NCBI RefSeq assembly: GCF_954871325.1 | Contig: NC_088777.1 | Span: 7,789,366 to 7,853,365, forward strand | Source: Gordionus sp. m RMFG-2023 | Taxonomy: Eukaryota > Nematomorpha > Gordioida > Chordodea > Parachordodidae | Direction: 5' to 3' | Length of the DNA: 64,000 nt | In this document: positions 1-11,678 of the stretch, piece after piece | Layout of the letters: every line of letters begins with the position of its first letter | Numbering within the stretch: position 1 is the first letter of the stretch | The notes under the pieces: model-generated | The model's database searches: none | Seen by the model: the letters and a program-made list of their open reading frames with translations, nothing else | Told to the model about the DNA's origin: nothing | Made by a program: the position numbers and the translations under genes

Positions 1-51
1 TGAGTTAGCCGTTTTAAAAATCGGCTCAAATCGAGCCGTTTAACAATACTA
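1..51. mobile_element. Right terminus of a hAT-like element
   Basis: The window opens inside a repeat that ends GCCGTTTAACAATACTA. Its reverse complement begins TAGTATTGTTAAACGG, closely matching the TAGTGTTGTTAA ends of other hAT-like elements in this window (42,502 and 59,098). The words CGGCTCAA and CGAGCC recur next to it, as in the subterminal repeats of hAT transposons. The left part lies outside the window. Confidence 0.5.
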
Positions 52-2040
52 ACCGGGAGATGATAGATAAGGCATAGCGAATTGATAAATTTTATAAGGA
101 TGTAACAAGCAATGACCGAGTTAAAATATAAAGTTAATAACGAATATATCGTGTATATATACATTTTTCTTGTATTTTATTTTCACAAATTTGTTGATTC
201 TTGAATATGATTTCTATCATTATTATAAGATGGTATAATTAGTAATAAAAATATATATTTGATAAAACCTTAATAGTTACTTGATAAAATATTACCTAAT
301 TTCTTATAATATAAATTATTTAGATTAGATTAATTTTGCAAATTTCAATTAACAGGTAGTTGAATTTAAACTTAATTCATATATACATTTAATATTTTTA
401 AAAATCTTTATAGCTTTTTATACTTATCATAAATTTTCTTAAATTACTTTATTAATCTATTTAAAAAAAGCCCTAATTATGCCTTAGAATTGACTAAATT
501 TGGATTAGCACCTAGTTTTTTAAAAAATTATATCTATATTAATATTTTTTTTAAATATTCTACTAGTTATTAACTTATACCTCCCTGGTAGATGATACAC
601 TAATTTTTTCGTCCATATTTAAAATTTGCAAACTTTTATCTTAAAGTTTTATTTAAATTAGTATGAAGATAAACAATGACATTATGAAGTCATATGATTA
701 TGTATTCAATTTTTTTTTATACTTTGTGTGTGTCCTTTTATATCGAATAGTTTTTATAATTTATTACATAATTCCAAAATAATTTTTTTTTAATTTTTTA
801 TAAATATATGAGATTTTTTTATATATCATTGTACGTGAATAAATATATCGGGGCATCATAAAAGATTTTATTATATTTGTTACATTAATCTAAAAAAATA
901 ACTAACTAAAAAATTATTATAAAAAATAAGGTATATATATTACAAAAACAATTTAAACAAAAGCAAGGTTACAGGCTAAAATAATCGTAAGTTTCCATCA
1001 ACATATCAAATAAGGTTATATTCAAATAATACCAATTAAAATTATATAAAATGCCAATACAAATTTAAATATAAAAAAAATCAATTTCCATTATTTAACA
1101 ATATGAATTATAAATTAAACCTAAACTACATAGTCATCTCTTATAGAATTCTAAATAACTTATTATATCTTTTTTTTGGTTTAACTTATTTTCTAACTTT
1201 TATTTTTATAACCTTTAGGTTTTTATTTTATTTTATCTAACTTAACATTTAAAAATTACCATTCTAATTATATATAAAGATCGAAAGAAGTTTTTCATAT
1301 ATAAACATTATTATTTTTTTTTGTGGGAATAAAGAAAAATTTTATAATCTATTTTCATATATAAATAAATTTTGAAAGCTAGTTAACCAAGGAATAACAT
1401 GGTGCCCCGGATAAACTCGGTGGTACAGATTCTCTTTCACATATTTTTATGGCAAGACTAAATTTATTAAAATAAAAAAATCCAAAAAAAATAAAATTAA
1501 CTTTATATATAAAAGGTAAATAATATAGTCCACTATTTAAAATAAAATGGCCCTAACTTATCGTCTTATGGTGAAATATCTCGTCTTGTGGATTGAATAT
1601 GAAAATGAAATTTAAAAAATTACCATACAGGCTACACATAAAAGATAAAAACCCAAATTTTTTTTTAAAAAAAAAACATTCATAAAATATGTGACTACTA
1701 TATAATATATATATAAGAAAAAAAAATTTTCTTATCATGTTCATATTTATAATTTATTACGTCCCCTTGCATGTCCATGAATGTGATTTTCTTGAGCGTA
1801 CTGTAAGTACTCATGAAATAGAGTACTACAAGGTTCCCATTAGCACAGAACTATTCTCATGTTTCAAATTATTGGACAATATGTTTTAAATGCTTGGAGA
1901 AGACCATTTTTTAATCATTGCGTGCAGTCTTATCAAATTATAAATATTATATAAAAAAAAGTTATGCATTTTATGTAACAACATTTATCATAAATAAAAA
2001 TAAATGAACGATATAAAAAATTGGAAATTTGATTTTGACA
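52..2040. other. AT-rich stretch with no recognisable gene
   Basis: Very AT-rich DNA with short homopolymers. The short open frames here (for example the minus-strand one at 1,553-1,744) are rich in Phe, Ile and Lys, as expected from base composition, and show no motif. I see nothing supportable. Confidence 0.6.
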
Positions 2041-3350
2041 ACCCTAGGGAAAACTTTTATTTTAAAATTTCCTAAAGAAAGTATTGTATCTGATTTATAT
2101 TTTAAGAAGGATCACACACTTTTTTTAAATATTACGTTATCAGATTCTGCTAAGGTTAAATGATTTCTTAATGACATATCGGATGTGTATATTCTAAACT
2201 CAAAACTTTATGGGCTGATTTAGAATTCAGGGATTACGACAATGTAATTAAAAAATTAAGATACTTGGTCCCATTCTCTAATAAAAATGCCAGTATCGTT
2301 AAATTCAATATGGCCAGGCAGAAAAAAGTAAGAATGATCGTATAATTGAATAAAAGTATCCAGTATAGTGTGCACAGAGAGTTTCAAACGCTGCTATGCA
2401 AGCGCAAATTATGCATTTCAAATGGCATCCTGAAAATTGATATAAAATTACCGTTTGGCCTTAGCAACCATAAAACGCAAATAGGGTTGCTTTTCCGTTA
2501 CTTTTTTTATTCTTCGCTTTGTAATATTATATAAAATATAATATAAATAACTTAATTATATCTTAAAAATGAATATTTAGAATTTAGAGAAATAAAGGCA
2601 GACAATAATATAATTTTTAAAGATAGATCCTTTTTTTAGAACTTATTTAAAATTTTTAATCGACGATATTAATGGCAACCTCAACTTAAACAAGGGGATG
2701 CATTGCTTTTTTTTTTTATTAAAAAGTACGGCAAAATGTAAACGCTCAATTTGTGGGCAGTAGTACTGACTATAATGTCAGATAACTTAAGAAAGAAAAT
2801 CTTATTTTAGACGAAATGTTATTGATGGGAAGAAAATTTTGATAGACGATGAGATTACTAAAAACTTAAATAATAGTTCTAACGTTGATAGACATCGACA
2901 AAGTTATTAAATATTTAAGTGATGATAAAAAAAGTAATAGAATTATTAATGATAAGTCATAAGAATTCAAATTATTGAAATTACAATTTTAACAATAATT
3001 ATACGCCTCGATTTTTAATTAATCAGAGACCTTTCAAAACAATTTTCCTAGATATAATTTTAGAAATGAGAATAATTACAATAGATTTAATCGTTTACAA
3101 ACCATAAAAAATTTAATGATAATAAATACATCTGTAATTTTACAATAAAACTCGAAATTTTATAGCAGAAATAATACGTATGATAACGAAAAATTAAGTA
3201 TCAAAATCTTTACAACAATAATAATTGCAATAAAATTGTAGAAGACCAGGTTGATACTACTAAAGGCAACGTTAACAATTTGACTGAGAACATTTACAAT
3301 CATCATTTAATGGTAATTTTTTGAAGTTGAATAATATCACACAATGAAAA
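2040..3350 (+). other. Possible decayed coding relic, origin unknown
   Basis: The base composition is less extreme here. Fragments with a protein-like feel can be read on the plus strand, for example around 2,210-2,530, and an Asn/Arg-rich stretch lies at about 3,000-3,110. No domain can be named and no frame stays open for long. It may be a fossil of a mobile element or simply chance. Confidence 0.2.
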
Positions 3351-3403
3351 TTGATAAGATTTATAATTATATAAATTTTTGCCCAACCCAAAATTATTCA
3401 TTC

Positions 3404-3656
3404 AATATAATTCTACGTATTATAATTTATTCTTCAATTCTTATTTCAACATTCCTAATTAATTTATGATGAAACCTACGAAAGGCAAAAACAATAAGCA
3501 AACGAAAAGGATATTTATAAAAATTGACATTTAATATAATTCTACGTATTATAATTTATTCTTCAATTCTTATTTCAACATTCCTAATTAATTTATGATG
3601 AAACCTACGAAAGGCAAAAACAATAAGCAAACGAAAAGGATATTTATAAAAATTGA
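3404..3656. repeat. Two near-identical 124-bp direct repeats
   Basis: The segment 3,404-3,527 (from AATATAATTCTACG to AAAAATTGA) recurs at 3,533-3,656, an offset of 129 bp. I see no differences between the copies by eye. This is either a very recent tandem duplication or an assembly duplication. It lies just downstream of peptide gene A, which is on the opposite strand. Confidence 0.85.
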
Positions 3657-3799
3657 GGGAGAAGATAGGTTAAAAAGGTTATAAAGTTAAATTAATCAAA
3701 TGCATCAATTAGCATTGGCTTTATTTATTTAATACTGATTATTATTACGATCACAAAATTATTTATAAAAGATTAATACAATCATAAAATTGTCGCAGT

Positions 3800-4072
3800 T
3801 TATCCGTAATAAGGATATCCACCATAACCATATCCACCATAACCTCCATATCCACCATAACCTCCATATCCACCATATCCTCCATAAATACCCGGGAAAC
3901 CATATCCACCATACCCTCCATATCCACCATAGTACTGAGCACTCACTTTATCGCTTTGAAAAACCGTGACAGCCAAAACCTATGATGAATGTAAAATTGA
4001 ATATATAAAACTGTAGATATATATAAAGCTTACTACCACTAGGAATAAAAGTATTGAAGCGAAAGATTTCAT
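3800..4072 (-). CDS. Secreted Gly-Tyr-rich peptide A (two exons)
   Basis: Predicted 72-residue precursor. Exon 1 is 4,072-4,034 and encodes MKSFASILLFLVV. The intron 4,033-3,980 starts GTAAGC and ends AG. Exon 2 is 3,979-3,800 and reads VLAVTVFQSDKVSAQYYGGYG followed by repeated YGG units, a GFPGIYGG interruption and the YPYYG end. The hydrophobic start plus VSA-Q looks like a signal peptide whose cleavage leaves an N-terminal Gln. The start is chosen because all family members share MKSF and the same phase-0 intron. This is the only member on the minus strand. The repeat resembles nematode YGGYG-type secreted peptides, some of which are antimicrobial; a role in defence or in an extracellular coat is inference. 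A TATAAAAG box lies 116-123 bp upstream (4,188-4,195). Confidence 0.88.
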
Positions 4073-4187
4073 TTATAGTATATGAGTGAGTTGTATAGGG
4101 AAAAATTTGCTAATTTTTAAAAAAAATAAATTATTAATGAAATTTTGCTTAAAAAAAGTTATATGAATTGGGGTAAATTTGGAAGCA

Positions 4188-4195
4188 CTTTTATA
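4188..4195 (-). promoter_or_regulatory. TATA box of peptide gene A
   Basis: TATAAAAG on the minus strand, about 120 bp upstream of the start codon. This is the same spacing as in the plus-strand family members. Confidence 0.6.
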
Positions 4196-4199
4196 CCTT

Positions 4200-6110
4200 T
4201 TTTTTTATATATAAGAAAGTGTGTATTGCATAATTGGAAAAATAAAAGTCGATTAAATTAGAATAATAAACCTTTTTTTTCTATGTATGTGCGAAATATG
4301 AATAACACGAAAATAGAATATATTTTTTAAAACATTTTAAATTAGATCATTTTATATTATCTCTATGGCATTTTTATGTTTTTGATACATAGCAAAATTT
4401 TCTAAAAATATTTGTCATAATATATTAGCATATGAATCTCGCCTAAAATCTGGATAATATTTGCATCCTCATCCTTTAATATATTCCTTCTCACGCGAAA
4501 AATGTTTTCCAAAAAATAATAATTGATTCCAATATATTTCTAATCACTAGTGCCTTTTTCTTCTCCCCCCCCCCCCCTCCTCCAGTGTTTGAAAAAAAAT
4601 ATTATTTACTAATATACCATTTAAAAGAAATAACATAAAATTATACTAATTCTTTGAATGGTTCATATTTTCCGACGATATTTAATTATTCTACAATAAT
4701 GCTATAAATCCCCTACTCCCATGTCGGAATTAGTAGGTTATCTTCTTTATATAAATGTAGGGAAAAGTTAACAGCTTTGATTAAAATTTAAAAAAAAATA
4801 CAGGAAAAAATATAATGAAAAATTGGTTTTTTATAGTTTTTTTTTAAGATATCATTATTAAAAATGGGGAAAAATAATATTTTTTTTAATTTAAAATCGG
4901 AATCTTCTAATCACCTGTTAAATCTGTCATCACAATTCTCTTCAAAATAATAGAATTATTGGCCTACTCATCGGTTAAATTTAAATTCATACTTACTCGG
5001 AAATATACAGCTAATTATTTATAAGTATATAAGGGAGACGGGGAATATGACTAGTCCGGGGTTATAGTGAGCCTTAGCTTGGACTTTTTTTTTTAAAAAA
5101 AAGGTATTAAATAAGAATTATTATTATTATTTATTTTTTACCACGAATGTATAATAAATATTTTTATAATGCAGAAAAAGTAATTTTAAAATTTTACCTT
5201 TTTTATCCCTATACACACCAATTTTAAAATATGTAATACTTTTAGTTCCTGCAACAGCCGCCCCATGGATAGGCTCATCTTTCCCCATGACACACCATTT
5301 CCTGTGAACTCATCCTTCCCCGTGTGACTCACTCATTCCCAGAAAGAAATTTATAAGATAAATAAAAAATTGTGAAATGGAACTTACATATTTTTATTGA
5401 GTTGATAGGACTCCCTATAATTCCGGTATCCCCAACGATTATTTGTTAACCTAAATTTATGGTTCAGATTTATTTATAAGTTATAATTACTGATAACACG
5501 TAGGTACCACCCTGTAGGGGAAAAGGGGGTTCAAATTATTTCTCATAAAAAATTTATTAATTTTATTAATAGCTTATTTATGTAAAAAAAAGATAACTTT
5601 TGTAGGAGTTGGGGAGGAGGGTATGATCAATTATTCTCTCATTAACCTCCATACCAGTACATTTGTTAACTATTACGCTCCTTTGAAAATTTTATAACAT
5701 ATTAAGTATTTATTTGGATAATATTTTACCACTTTTTAATTGTATTAAGTAACCCATCATGATCACTAATGAGTCAATAAATATGGATAGTAACTTATTC
5801 CAAAGGATAAAAGAAATCGATATTTTATATTTACAGGGTGAGTTATAAAAATGGACTTAGTTGGAAGTAGGGGGTGTTCCCCAAATTTTGAAACTTATAA
5901 TTATCGTAGTGGCCTCTTAAATAATTATTATAAAACACTTTCAATACATAATACAATCTGGTAGGAAAATTGCACGCTTGATCTTTGGGCCAGTTCACGT
6001 TTGTAAAATTATCTGTAAAACCGAATTATCATTGTTTAATTTCTTTAATCAGTTTAAGATAATGTCGCAAATCAAAAGAGCGATTTGTCGCAATTGGGTA
6101 TTTCGTTGGA
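4200..6110. other. Intergenic, AT-rich, no gene seen
   Basis: No conserved frame or structural RNA was seen. A run of 13 C lies at 4,565-4,577. Gene A and gene B diverge from this interval, so both promoters must lie at its edges. Confidence 0.5.
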
Positions 6111-6119
6111 ATTCCGAAT

Positions 6120-6700
6120 CCTAAACGTAGAGATATAAGATTTCGAATTTCAACGCATCATATTACCCATCAATAAGTAATATTCTAGATAAAAAAAATA
6201 CAAGACAATTATTTTAAGTTTAGAAGACCTTATGTAGTATCCAAAAAACGACTCATCAAATGCTCATATTTAAATGTAGTATTATGTCGAGCACGACTAG
6301 CCACAGAGATTCGTATCGAGAAAATCTTGGGACCCCCACAAAAAAACCAAAAAATCTTATGGTCCCCTTCCCACAATCAAGGCTCCTGTATATGCACACG
6401 CTGCGGGGATTGTGGAAGTGTATAAAACGCTTCTGCAACTACGCCATTGTTTACTGGAGGACTAAAAAAAATTATAATAAAAAAGAAGAAATTAATTTTT
6501 TTTATGCGTAAGAAAGCAGGCAATATTATAATTTATCAAAGATTTAGAGCTTTCTTTATTCATCCTACCTAAAAAAAAATATAATATTCTAATTTTTTCT
6601 TAATAAAAGAATATGAGGCAAGAAAAGGTTTAATGCGATCCAAATTATTGTAATAATTCAAATTTTTCCTTATTTTTTTCAGAAGATAATATAAATTTTT
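6120..6700. repeat. Upstream block of gene B, duplicated before gene C
   Basis: This block and 8,945-9,600 are homologous and lie at the same place relative to genes B and C. They share the stretch from ATTTCGAATTTCAACGCAT onward and a strongly conserved, less AT-rich core at about 6,307-6,460 (counterpart about 9,190-9,350) containing CTTATGGTCCCCTTCCCACA. The small open frames crossing the core differ in reading frame and length between copies, so I treat it as noncoding, possibly a distal control region or an old inserted repeat. Confidence 0.65.
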
Positions 6701-6750
6701 TATTTTTTTTTATTATGCTTTTTCCCCAAAAAACGAAAGAGAAACCATTG

Positions 6751-6758
6751 TATAAAAG
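6751..6758 (+). promoter_or_regulatory. TATA box of peptide gene B
   Basis: TATAAAAG, followed by AGCTCA, 142 bp upstream of the start codon. The same TATAAAAGAGCTCA block precedes gene C. Confidence 0.65.
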
Positions 6759-6892
6759 AGCTCAAAACTCATTCCAAAAATTATATAGCCATTATTTTTA
6801 TTGCTAATATAAAAAAATTAAATCAAAAAACTAATTTAATTTTCTTTTTAAAATTCTAGTCAATTTTTACAAATAAAACTCACAAAGCAAAG

Positions 6893-7178
6893 ATGAAATC
6901 TTTCACTTCAATACTTTTACTCCTCGCGGTTGTAAGTTTCACATTTTTTTTTTGAAATACTCTAAAACATTCGACATTATATATACATATATATATCTAA
7001 TTAGGTTTTGGCTGTCACTGTGTTTCAAAGCTCTAAAGTGAGCGCTCAGTATGGATATGGTGGTTATGGTTATCCAGGATATGGTGGTTATGGTTACCCA
7101 GGATATGGTGGTTATGGTGGGTACGGCTATGGCGGGTATGGCGGATATGGATATGGTGGATATCCTTACTACGGATAG
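6893..7178 (+). CDS. Secreted Gly-Tyr-rich peptide B (two exons)
   Basis: Predicted 70-residue precursor. Exon 1 is 6,893-6,931 (MKSFTSILLLLAV), followed by GTAAGT. Exon 2 begins at 7,005 after TTAG and ends with TAG at 7,178. The precursor continues VLAVTVFQSSKVSA, and the mature part begins QYGYGGYGYPGYGG. It is built of YGG, YGYPG and YGYGG units and ends GGYPYYG. There is no Cys, Lys, Arg or acidic residue in the mature part, so it is uncharged and probably behaves as a Gly/Tyr-rich structural or surface-active peptide. It is the cleanest member of the TS/VSAQ subgroup, shared with A and C. Confidence 0.9.
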
Positions 7179-7358
7179 AAGAACAATTGGAAAAATTATG
7201 ATATTTTTATAATTGTCTATTTTTTAAAAATGTATACCAAATAGCTAATGTTTCAACATTTGTTATTATAACCGCTAAATAAATATTGAGGGCGAAGTAG
7301 TAATAGCTCAATTTTACCAGTATATAATCATGATTCAATCAAATAAATAACCCCCCTC

Positions 7359-8885
7359 TGGCGAATGCAATGCAGCAAAAGCTTTATCGCGAATGCATTA
7401 TCTTAACGAATGAGTTTGATAAAAATTACAATTTTATATTTATCGGCCTGACAGTTTTTGTTTTTTTGATTCAAAATGTATAGAAACGATTCTAAGCAAT
7501 AAAATAGATTTTTCTAGGATTAAGGTATTTATTAATTGTTTAAATATGCGACAGGATAGGCTGAGACCTAAAATTTAACATAATGGATAGGCTAAAATAA
7601 ATAAAGATTTTGTTTGTGGCTGATATCAATTAAATTTGAGAGGCGCTAAGAAAAATCTTATTTAAAACATTGAGCCAAATAGATAATTAATACTCGGAAA
7701 TCATTTATATAAAACGTGCTTAAATCAGTGAGGGATTTAGTATTGACTTGATAAGCATATTTTGATAATAAATTTGTATAAAATCAAAAAGACAAGGCCA
7801 AAGCTTATCAGAACAGGATATGATACAATCAGTATATTAGGTAAAATCGAATTGATGTGATTAAAGACAATAAAATTATGCCATGAGAAGAAAAATTGGA
7901 ATGAAGTTAATTCATAAATTCTGCAGGAAAAAGTAAAAAATTTGTCTAGAGCTTTAAAGAAACCACAATACTGGTTTTACAACCTTTTGAATCTTATAAA
8001 CTTGAAAGAAAAATTGGTAAACAAATTGGCGTTTATTGTTAGGTGCCATACAAGAGAAAAAAAGGGATAGATTAATTACATTAATTATAATTATTATTTT
8101 AATAATTCTATGGATCTCAAAGTGTGCTTTGTTTTGCATTATAATTTATAATTACGAAAAAAATTTGAAAAAAAGAGGAGCTTCAGGCTGTAGATGAACA
8201 TAATGGAAACACGTCTAGTCCATTTTAAAATAAATAAGGGGTTTTAAGTTATTTTTTGGCAAATATTAATATTTCAAATTTTCTAAAAAACGACTTATTC
8301 TAATTCTTAAAAAATATTGAATACTAAATTCCATATGTTTTTACTAAAATATAAAATTTCATAAGTATCAAGTGCTTTAGAGTTATAAAAACTCAAAAAC
8401 GCTACATCAAATAAATAAAGAAACTGTAATTAGGCTAGTTCTCTGGTGTTTTGAAAAAGGTTTGAACTTGCTAAATGAGTTACAATAAATTAGAAAGTCT
8501 AAATAATTTCCTTAAAGAAATAGAGATCCGGTGGTAAAATATTATCGGCCAAGAACTTCCAAAAGGTAACAAATTTGTGGTTTCCGATATATTTTAAAAT
8601 ATTAGAAAGTATGTGGATAAGTAGCAAAGAATTTTAATATTTCCATTAATTATATCAATCATTTGCCAAATATAAATCACTATTGTATTTACCATAATAC
8701 ATTCGCTGTAATGCATTCGCGATATTAATTTTGCGTTAATGCATTCGCGCTAATACATTCTGTGATACATTCGCGGTATCACTCTATTACATTCGCTACG
8801 ATGCATTCGCGATAATGTTTTCGCGATAATGCATTCGCGGTATTACATTCGCTGCAATGCATTCGCGATAATGCATTTAGCAGGA
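7359..8885. mobile_element. Inverted-repeat element with GCGAATGCATT arrays
   Basis: The left end (7,360-7,402) contains GGCGAATGCAATGCAGC and TATCGCGAATGCATTATC. The right end (about 8,690-8,880) contains the reverse complement of this pattern as an array of about 12 degenerate ATGCATTCGCG units, including GCTGCAATGCATTCGC. It sits between genes B and C, exactly where their shared 3' flank (ATCAAATAAATAACCCC) breaks off, so it looks like an insertion. The interior shows no coding region that I can support. The superfamily is unresolved and I could not fix a target-site duplication. It is a non-autonomous DNA transposon or a foldback-like element. Confidence 0.6.
8690..8880 (+). repeat. Degenerate ATGCATTCGCG array
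   Basis: About 12 units of the type (A/T)(T/A)(G/A)CATTCGC(G/T), spaced 10-20 bp apart. They form the right end of the inverted-repeat element. Many units contain palindromes such as ATGCAT and CGCG. Confidence 0.8.
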
Positions 8886-8944
8886 AAAGTTTCGTGGGAT
8901 TAACGTGATACGCTCTCACGAACGACTTATGATAGTATATGCAT

Positions 8945-9600
8945 AAAGATTTCGAATTTCAACGCATTATATACCCACCAATAAGTATATAACTAGATAA
9001 AAAAAAATAATTCATTTATTTTTTATTTTAACTTTAGAAGACTCTTTGATTAGCATCCAATTTATAAGGTAATAGAGAACTAATTACACATTGTCATTTT
9101 TGACGGTAATTAGGCAGAGGCATTTAAACGACTCATTCCAAAAGCTCAAAGTAGTAATATATCAAGCACCATATTTATCTAACCACCCAGATTCGTATCG
9201 AGAAAATCTTGGGACCCCCACAAAAAAAAACCAAAAAATCTTATGGTCCCCTTCCCACAATCAAGGCTCCTGTATATGCAAAGACACGATGCGGGGGCTG
9301 TGGAAGTGTATATACTTCTGCAACTACGCCATTGTTTCCTGGAGGATTAAAAAAAAATTATGTTAAAAAAGAATTAAAATTTTTTTTATGCGTAAGAAAG
9401 CAGTCAATATTATAATTTATCAAAGATTTTGAGCTTTTTCTTTATTTTTCCTTACCTCAAAAAAATATAATATTCTAATTTTTTCTTAATAAAAGAATAT
9501 GAGGCAAGAAAAGGGTTAATGCGAGCCAAATTATTGTCATAATTCAAATTTTTCCATGTATTTTTCGGAAGATAATATTTTTTTTATTTTTTTTCTTTTA
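8945..9600. repeat. Upstream block of gene C, homologous to that of gene B
   Basis: Second copy of the block at 6,120-6,700, with extra sequence at about 9,070-9,130. The core containing CTTATGGTCCCCTTCCCACA is almost identical to the first copy, although the surrounding AT-rich DNA has drifted. Confidence 0.65.
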
Positions 9601-9639
9601 TGCATATTTTTCTTCCAAAAAAATAGGGGAAAAAAATTG

Positions 9640-9647
9640 TATAAAAG
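9640..9647 (+). promoter_or_regulatory. TATA box of peptide gene C
   Basis: TATAAAAG followed by AGCTCA, 136 bp upstream of the start codon. Same arrangement as gene B. Confidence 0.65.
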
Positions 9648-9775
9648 AGCTCAGAATTTATTCCTAAAATTTATATAACCATTTTTTTTTGTTATTAAAA
9701 AAAATTAAATCAAAAAACCTTTTTTTGCTTTTTAAATTCTAGTCAATTTTTACAAACAAAACTCACTAAGCAAAG

Positions 9776-10062
9776 ATGAAATCTTTCACTTCAATAATTT
9801 TACTCCTCGCGGTTGTAAGTTTCACATTTCCTTTTTTTTGCAATAGTAATTAAAAAATATTATAAATTATTATGATATTTTATTTAATTAGGTTTTGGCT
9901 ATCACTGTGTTTCAAAGCTCTAAAGTGAGTGCTCAATATTATGGTGGATATGGTGGTATATGGTGGCATATGGTGGTTATGGTGGTTATGGTTACCCAGG
10001 ATATGGTTTATGGCGGCTATGGCGGCGGATATGGATATGGCGGATATCCTTATTACGGATGA
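9776..10062 (+). CDS. Secreted Gly-Tyr-rich peptide C with a shifted repeat core
   Basis: Predicted 69-residue precursor. Exon 1 is 9,776-9,814 (MKSFTSIILLLAV). Exon 2 runs from 9,892 to the TGA at 10,060-10,062. It starts VLAITVFQSSKVSAQYYGGYGG like its relatives, but then the frame slips. The middle reads IWWHMVVMVVMVTQDMV instead of YGG repeats, after which a second, compensating slip restores YGGYGGGYGYGGYPYYG and the normal stop region. The family signal peptide and C-terminus are therefore kept around a hydrophobic, Met/Val/Trp core. It could be a real variant, a decaying copy or a pair of sequencing indels. Confidence 0.75.
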
Positions 10063-11237
10063 TAGAATAATTGGGAAAATTATGATTAAAAATTTTTATA
10101 TTCTCTCTTTTTTTTTAAATGTATACCAAATAAAAAGAATTTTGAAAACTTGTTTCCTGTTTTATTTCAATTTTTCCTGTTTTATTTCAATATCTGATTA
10201 TGGAATTTAGCCACCGCGAAATTAATATTGAGGGCTAAAGCCAATAGGAATTCGTGAGCCATATAACTTATATTTCCGGCACCCAATATCTAAAAATTTT
10301 AATGGCTTGTAAGGTTCATTATTCCTAATAAAAGTTTTATAAATATTTTTTAACCCGCCCGCCACCTACCCGCTCAATGAAATATTTCCCCAATTGCGAT
10401 CTACAATTTAATTTAGTACAGGCATAATTATAGGAAAGAAAAAATAAATGGATAAAGAGTGTAAGGAAATATAAGCTGAAGAATCTTCCAACATATTATG
10501 GTATTTGAAGCTAGGTGAAGTCAGAAAAAGACAGCAACCTAAAGTGGCATTGTGATAGTCAGATGTTTTTTTTAGCAAAAAAAAAGAGGGATTTTGTCAT
10601 GCCACCTTAAATGAGCGAGATAAGTTGAAAGGTAAAAATACATAAAAATAAAACCGATTAAAGGTTAAAGAAACAAAATTTGGATCAAATAAATAACCCC
10701 ACCCTCTTACTGATCAATTTGGGGAAAGTACAAGAGGAGGCCTATTTTTTTTATGTGTGAATAAGAATTTTAGAATAGGTTAATATTTATACAATAATAC
10801 CATAGTAAAATCTAAAAAAAAAATATTTAGGAATAATGATTGGAATTAGATAATTTTACACAATTTATGAAATAATTTGCTAATTTTTAAATAATTACAA
10901 AATTCACTGTAAATGTATACGAAAGGGAAATAGAAATTTATATCCCCATTGATAAATATGAAGTAATATAAATTTGTTGCCACTAATTTCTCAATTTTAT
11001 ATATATATATAGAGAAAGAGATAGATAGATTGAGGAAAAAGAAATAGGGTTAAGAATTGCTTAAAATGAAATTTATCTTGAATGGGGGGAAAAAAATTAG
11101 CATGTTCTATTTTTTAAAAATAAATAATGATTTACATTATAATTTGCAAACATTCAAATTTTTCTTTTTCTTTTCCTTTTCCTTTTCCATTATTCATATT
11201 TTTATATTAAAAAATTTTTTCTTTTAAAACAAAAAGT
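10063..11237. other. Intergenic region between genes C and D
   Basis: AT-rich 3' flank with polyadenylation-like AATAAA words. A 20-bp direct duplication (core CCTGTTTTATTTCAAT) lies at about 10,157-10,192. The stretch ATCAAATAAATAACCCC at about 10,684 matches the flank of gene B that was interrupted at 7,359. No gene seen. Confidence 0.5.
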
Positions 11238-11245
11238 ATAAAAGG
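11238..11245 (+). promoter_or_regulatory. TATA box of peptide gene D
   Basis: TATAAAAG, 135 bp upstream of the start codon. Confidence 0.6.
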
Positions 11246-11372
11246 GTTTTAAAGCCCAATCTTAAAATATTATTTCTGTTTTCTTTTTTACTCAAAAAAA
11301 ATTTAATAAATTCTAACGTAATCTCTTCCACTAAGTTCTTATTAACCAACTCAACTCAGACTAGCGATAAGA

Positions 11373-11678
11373 ATGAAATCTTTCACTTCAATACTCCTAC
11401 TCCTTGTGGTTGTAAGTTTCACTTTTATTTTTAAAAAAAAAGACTTTTATAAATTATTAGCATATTCCATTTTTTATTATTACAAAATAAATCAATTAAA
11501 AATGGATAAATTTTACGTTATTTAATAGGTTTTGGCGGCCGCAATGTTACAAAACGCCAAAGTGAGTGCTCAGTTTGATTATGGATCTCCAGGCTATGGG
11601 GGTTATGGTGACCCGGGATATGGTTTCTATGGTGGCTATCCTGGATTTGGGGGTTATGGTCCTGGATATCCTTTCTAA
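11373..11678 (+). CDS. Secreted Gly-Tyr-rich peptide D (second subfamily)
   Basis: Predicted 62-residue precursor. Exon 1 is 11,373-11,411 (MKSFTSILLLLVV). Exon 2 is 11,529-11,678 and reads VLAAAMLQNAKVSA, then a mature part beginning QFDYGSPGYGGYGDPGYG. This is followed by FYGGYPGFGGYGPGYPF and TAA. It keeps the shared 39-nt first exon and phase-0 intron, but the mature part is less repetitive, carries two Asp and several Pro, and ends GYPF rather than YPYYG. It defines a second subfamily whose exon-2 relics occur at about 26,170, 31,290 and 50,645. A secreted structural or defence peptide is inferred. Confidence 0.85.

Noticed and set aside
6256-9415. Small frames before genes B and C as possible peptides
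   Set aside because: The frames differ between the two copies in start, length and phase, so the DNA is conserved but not as a protein.
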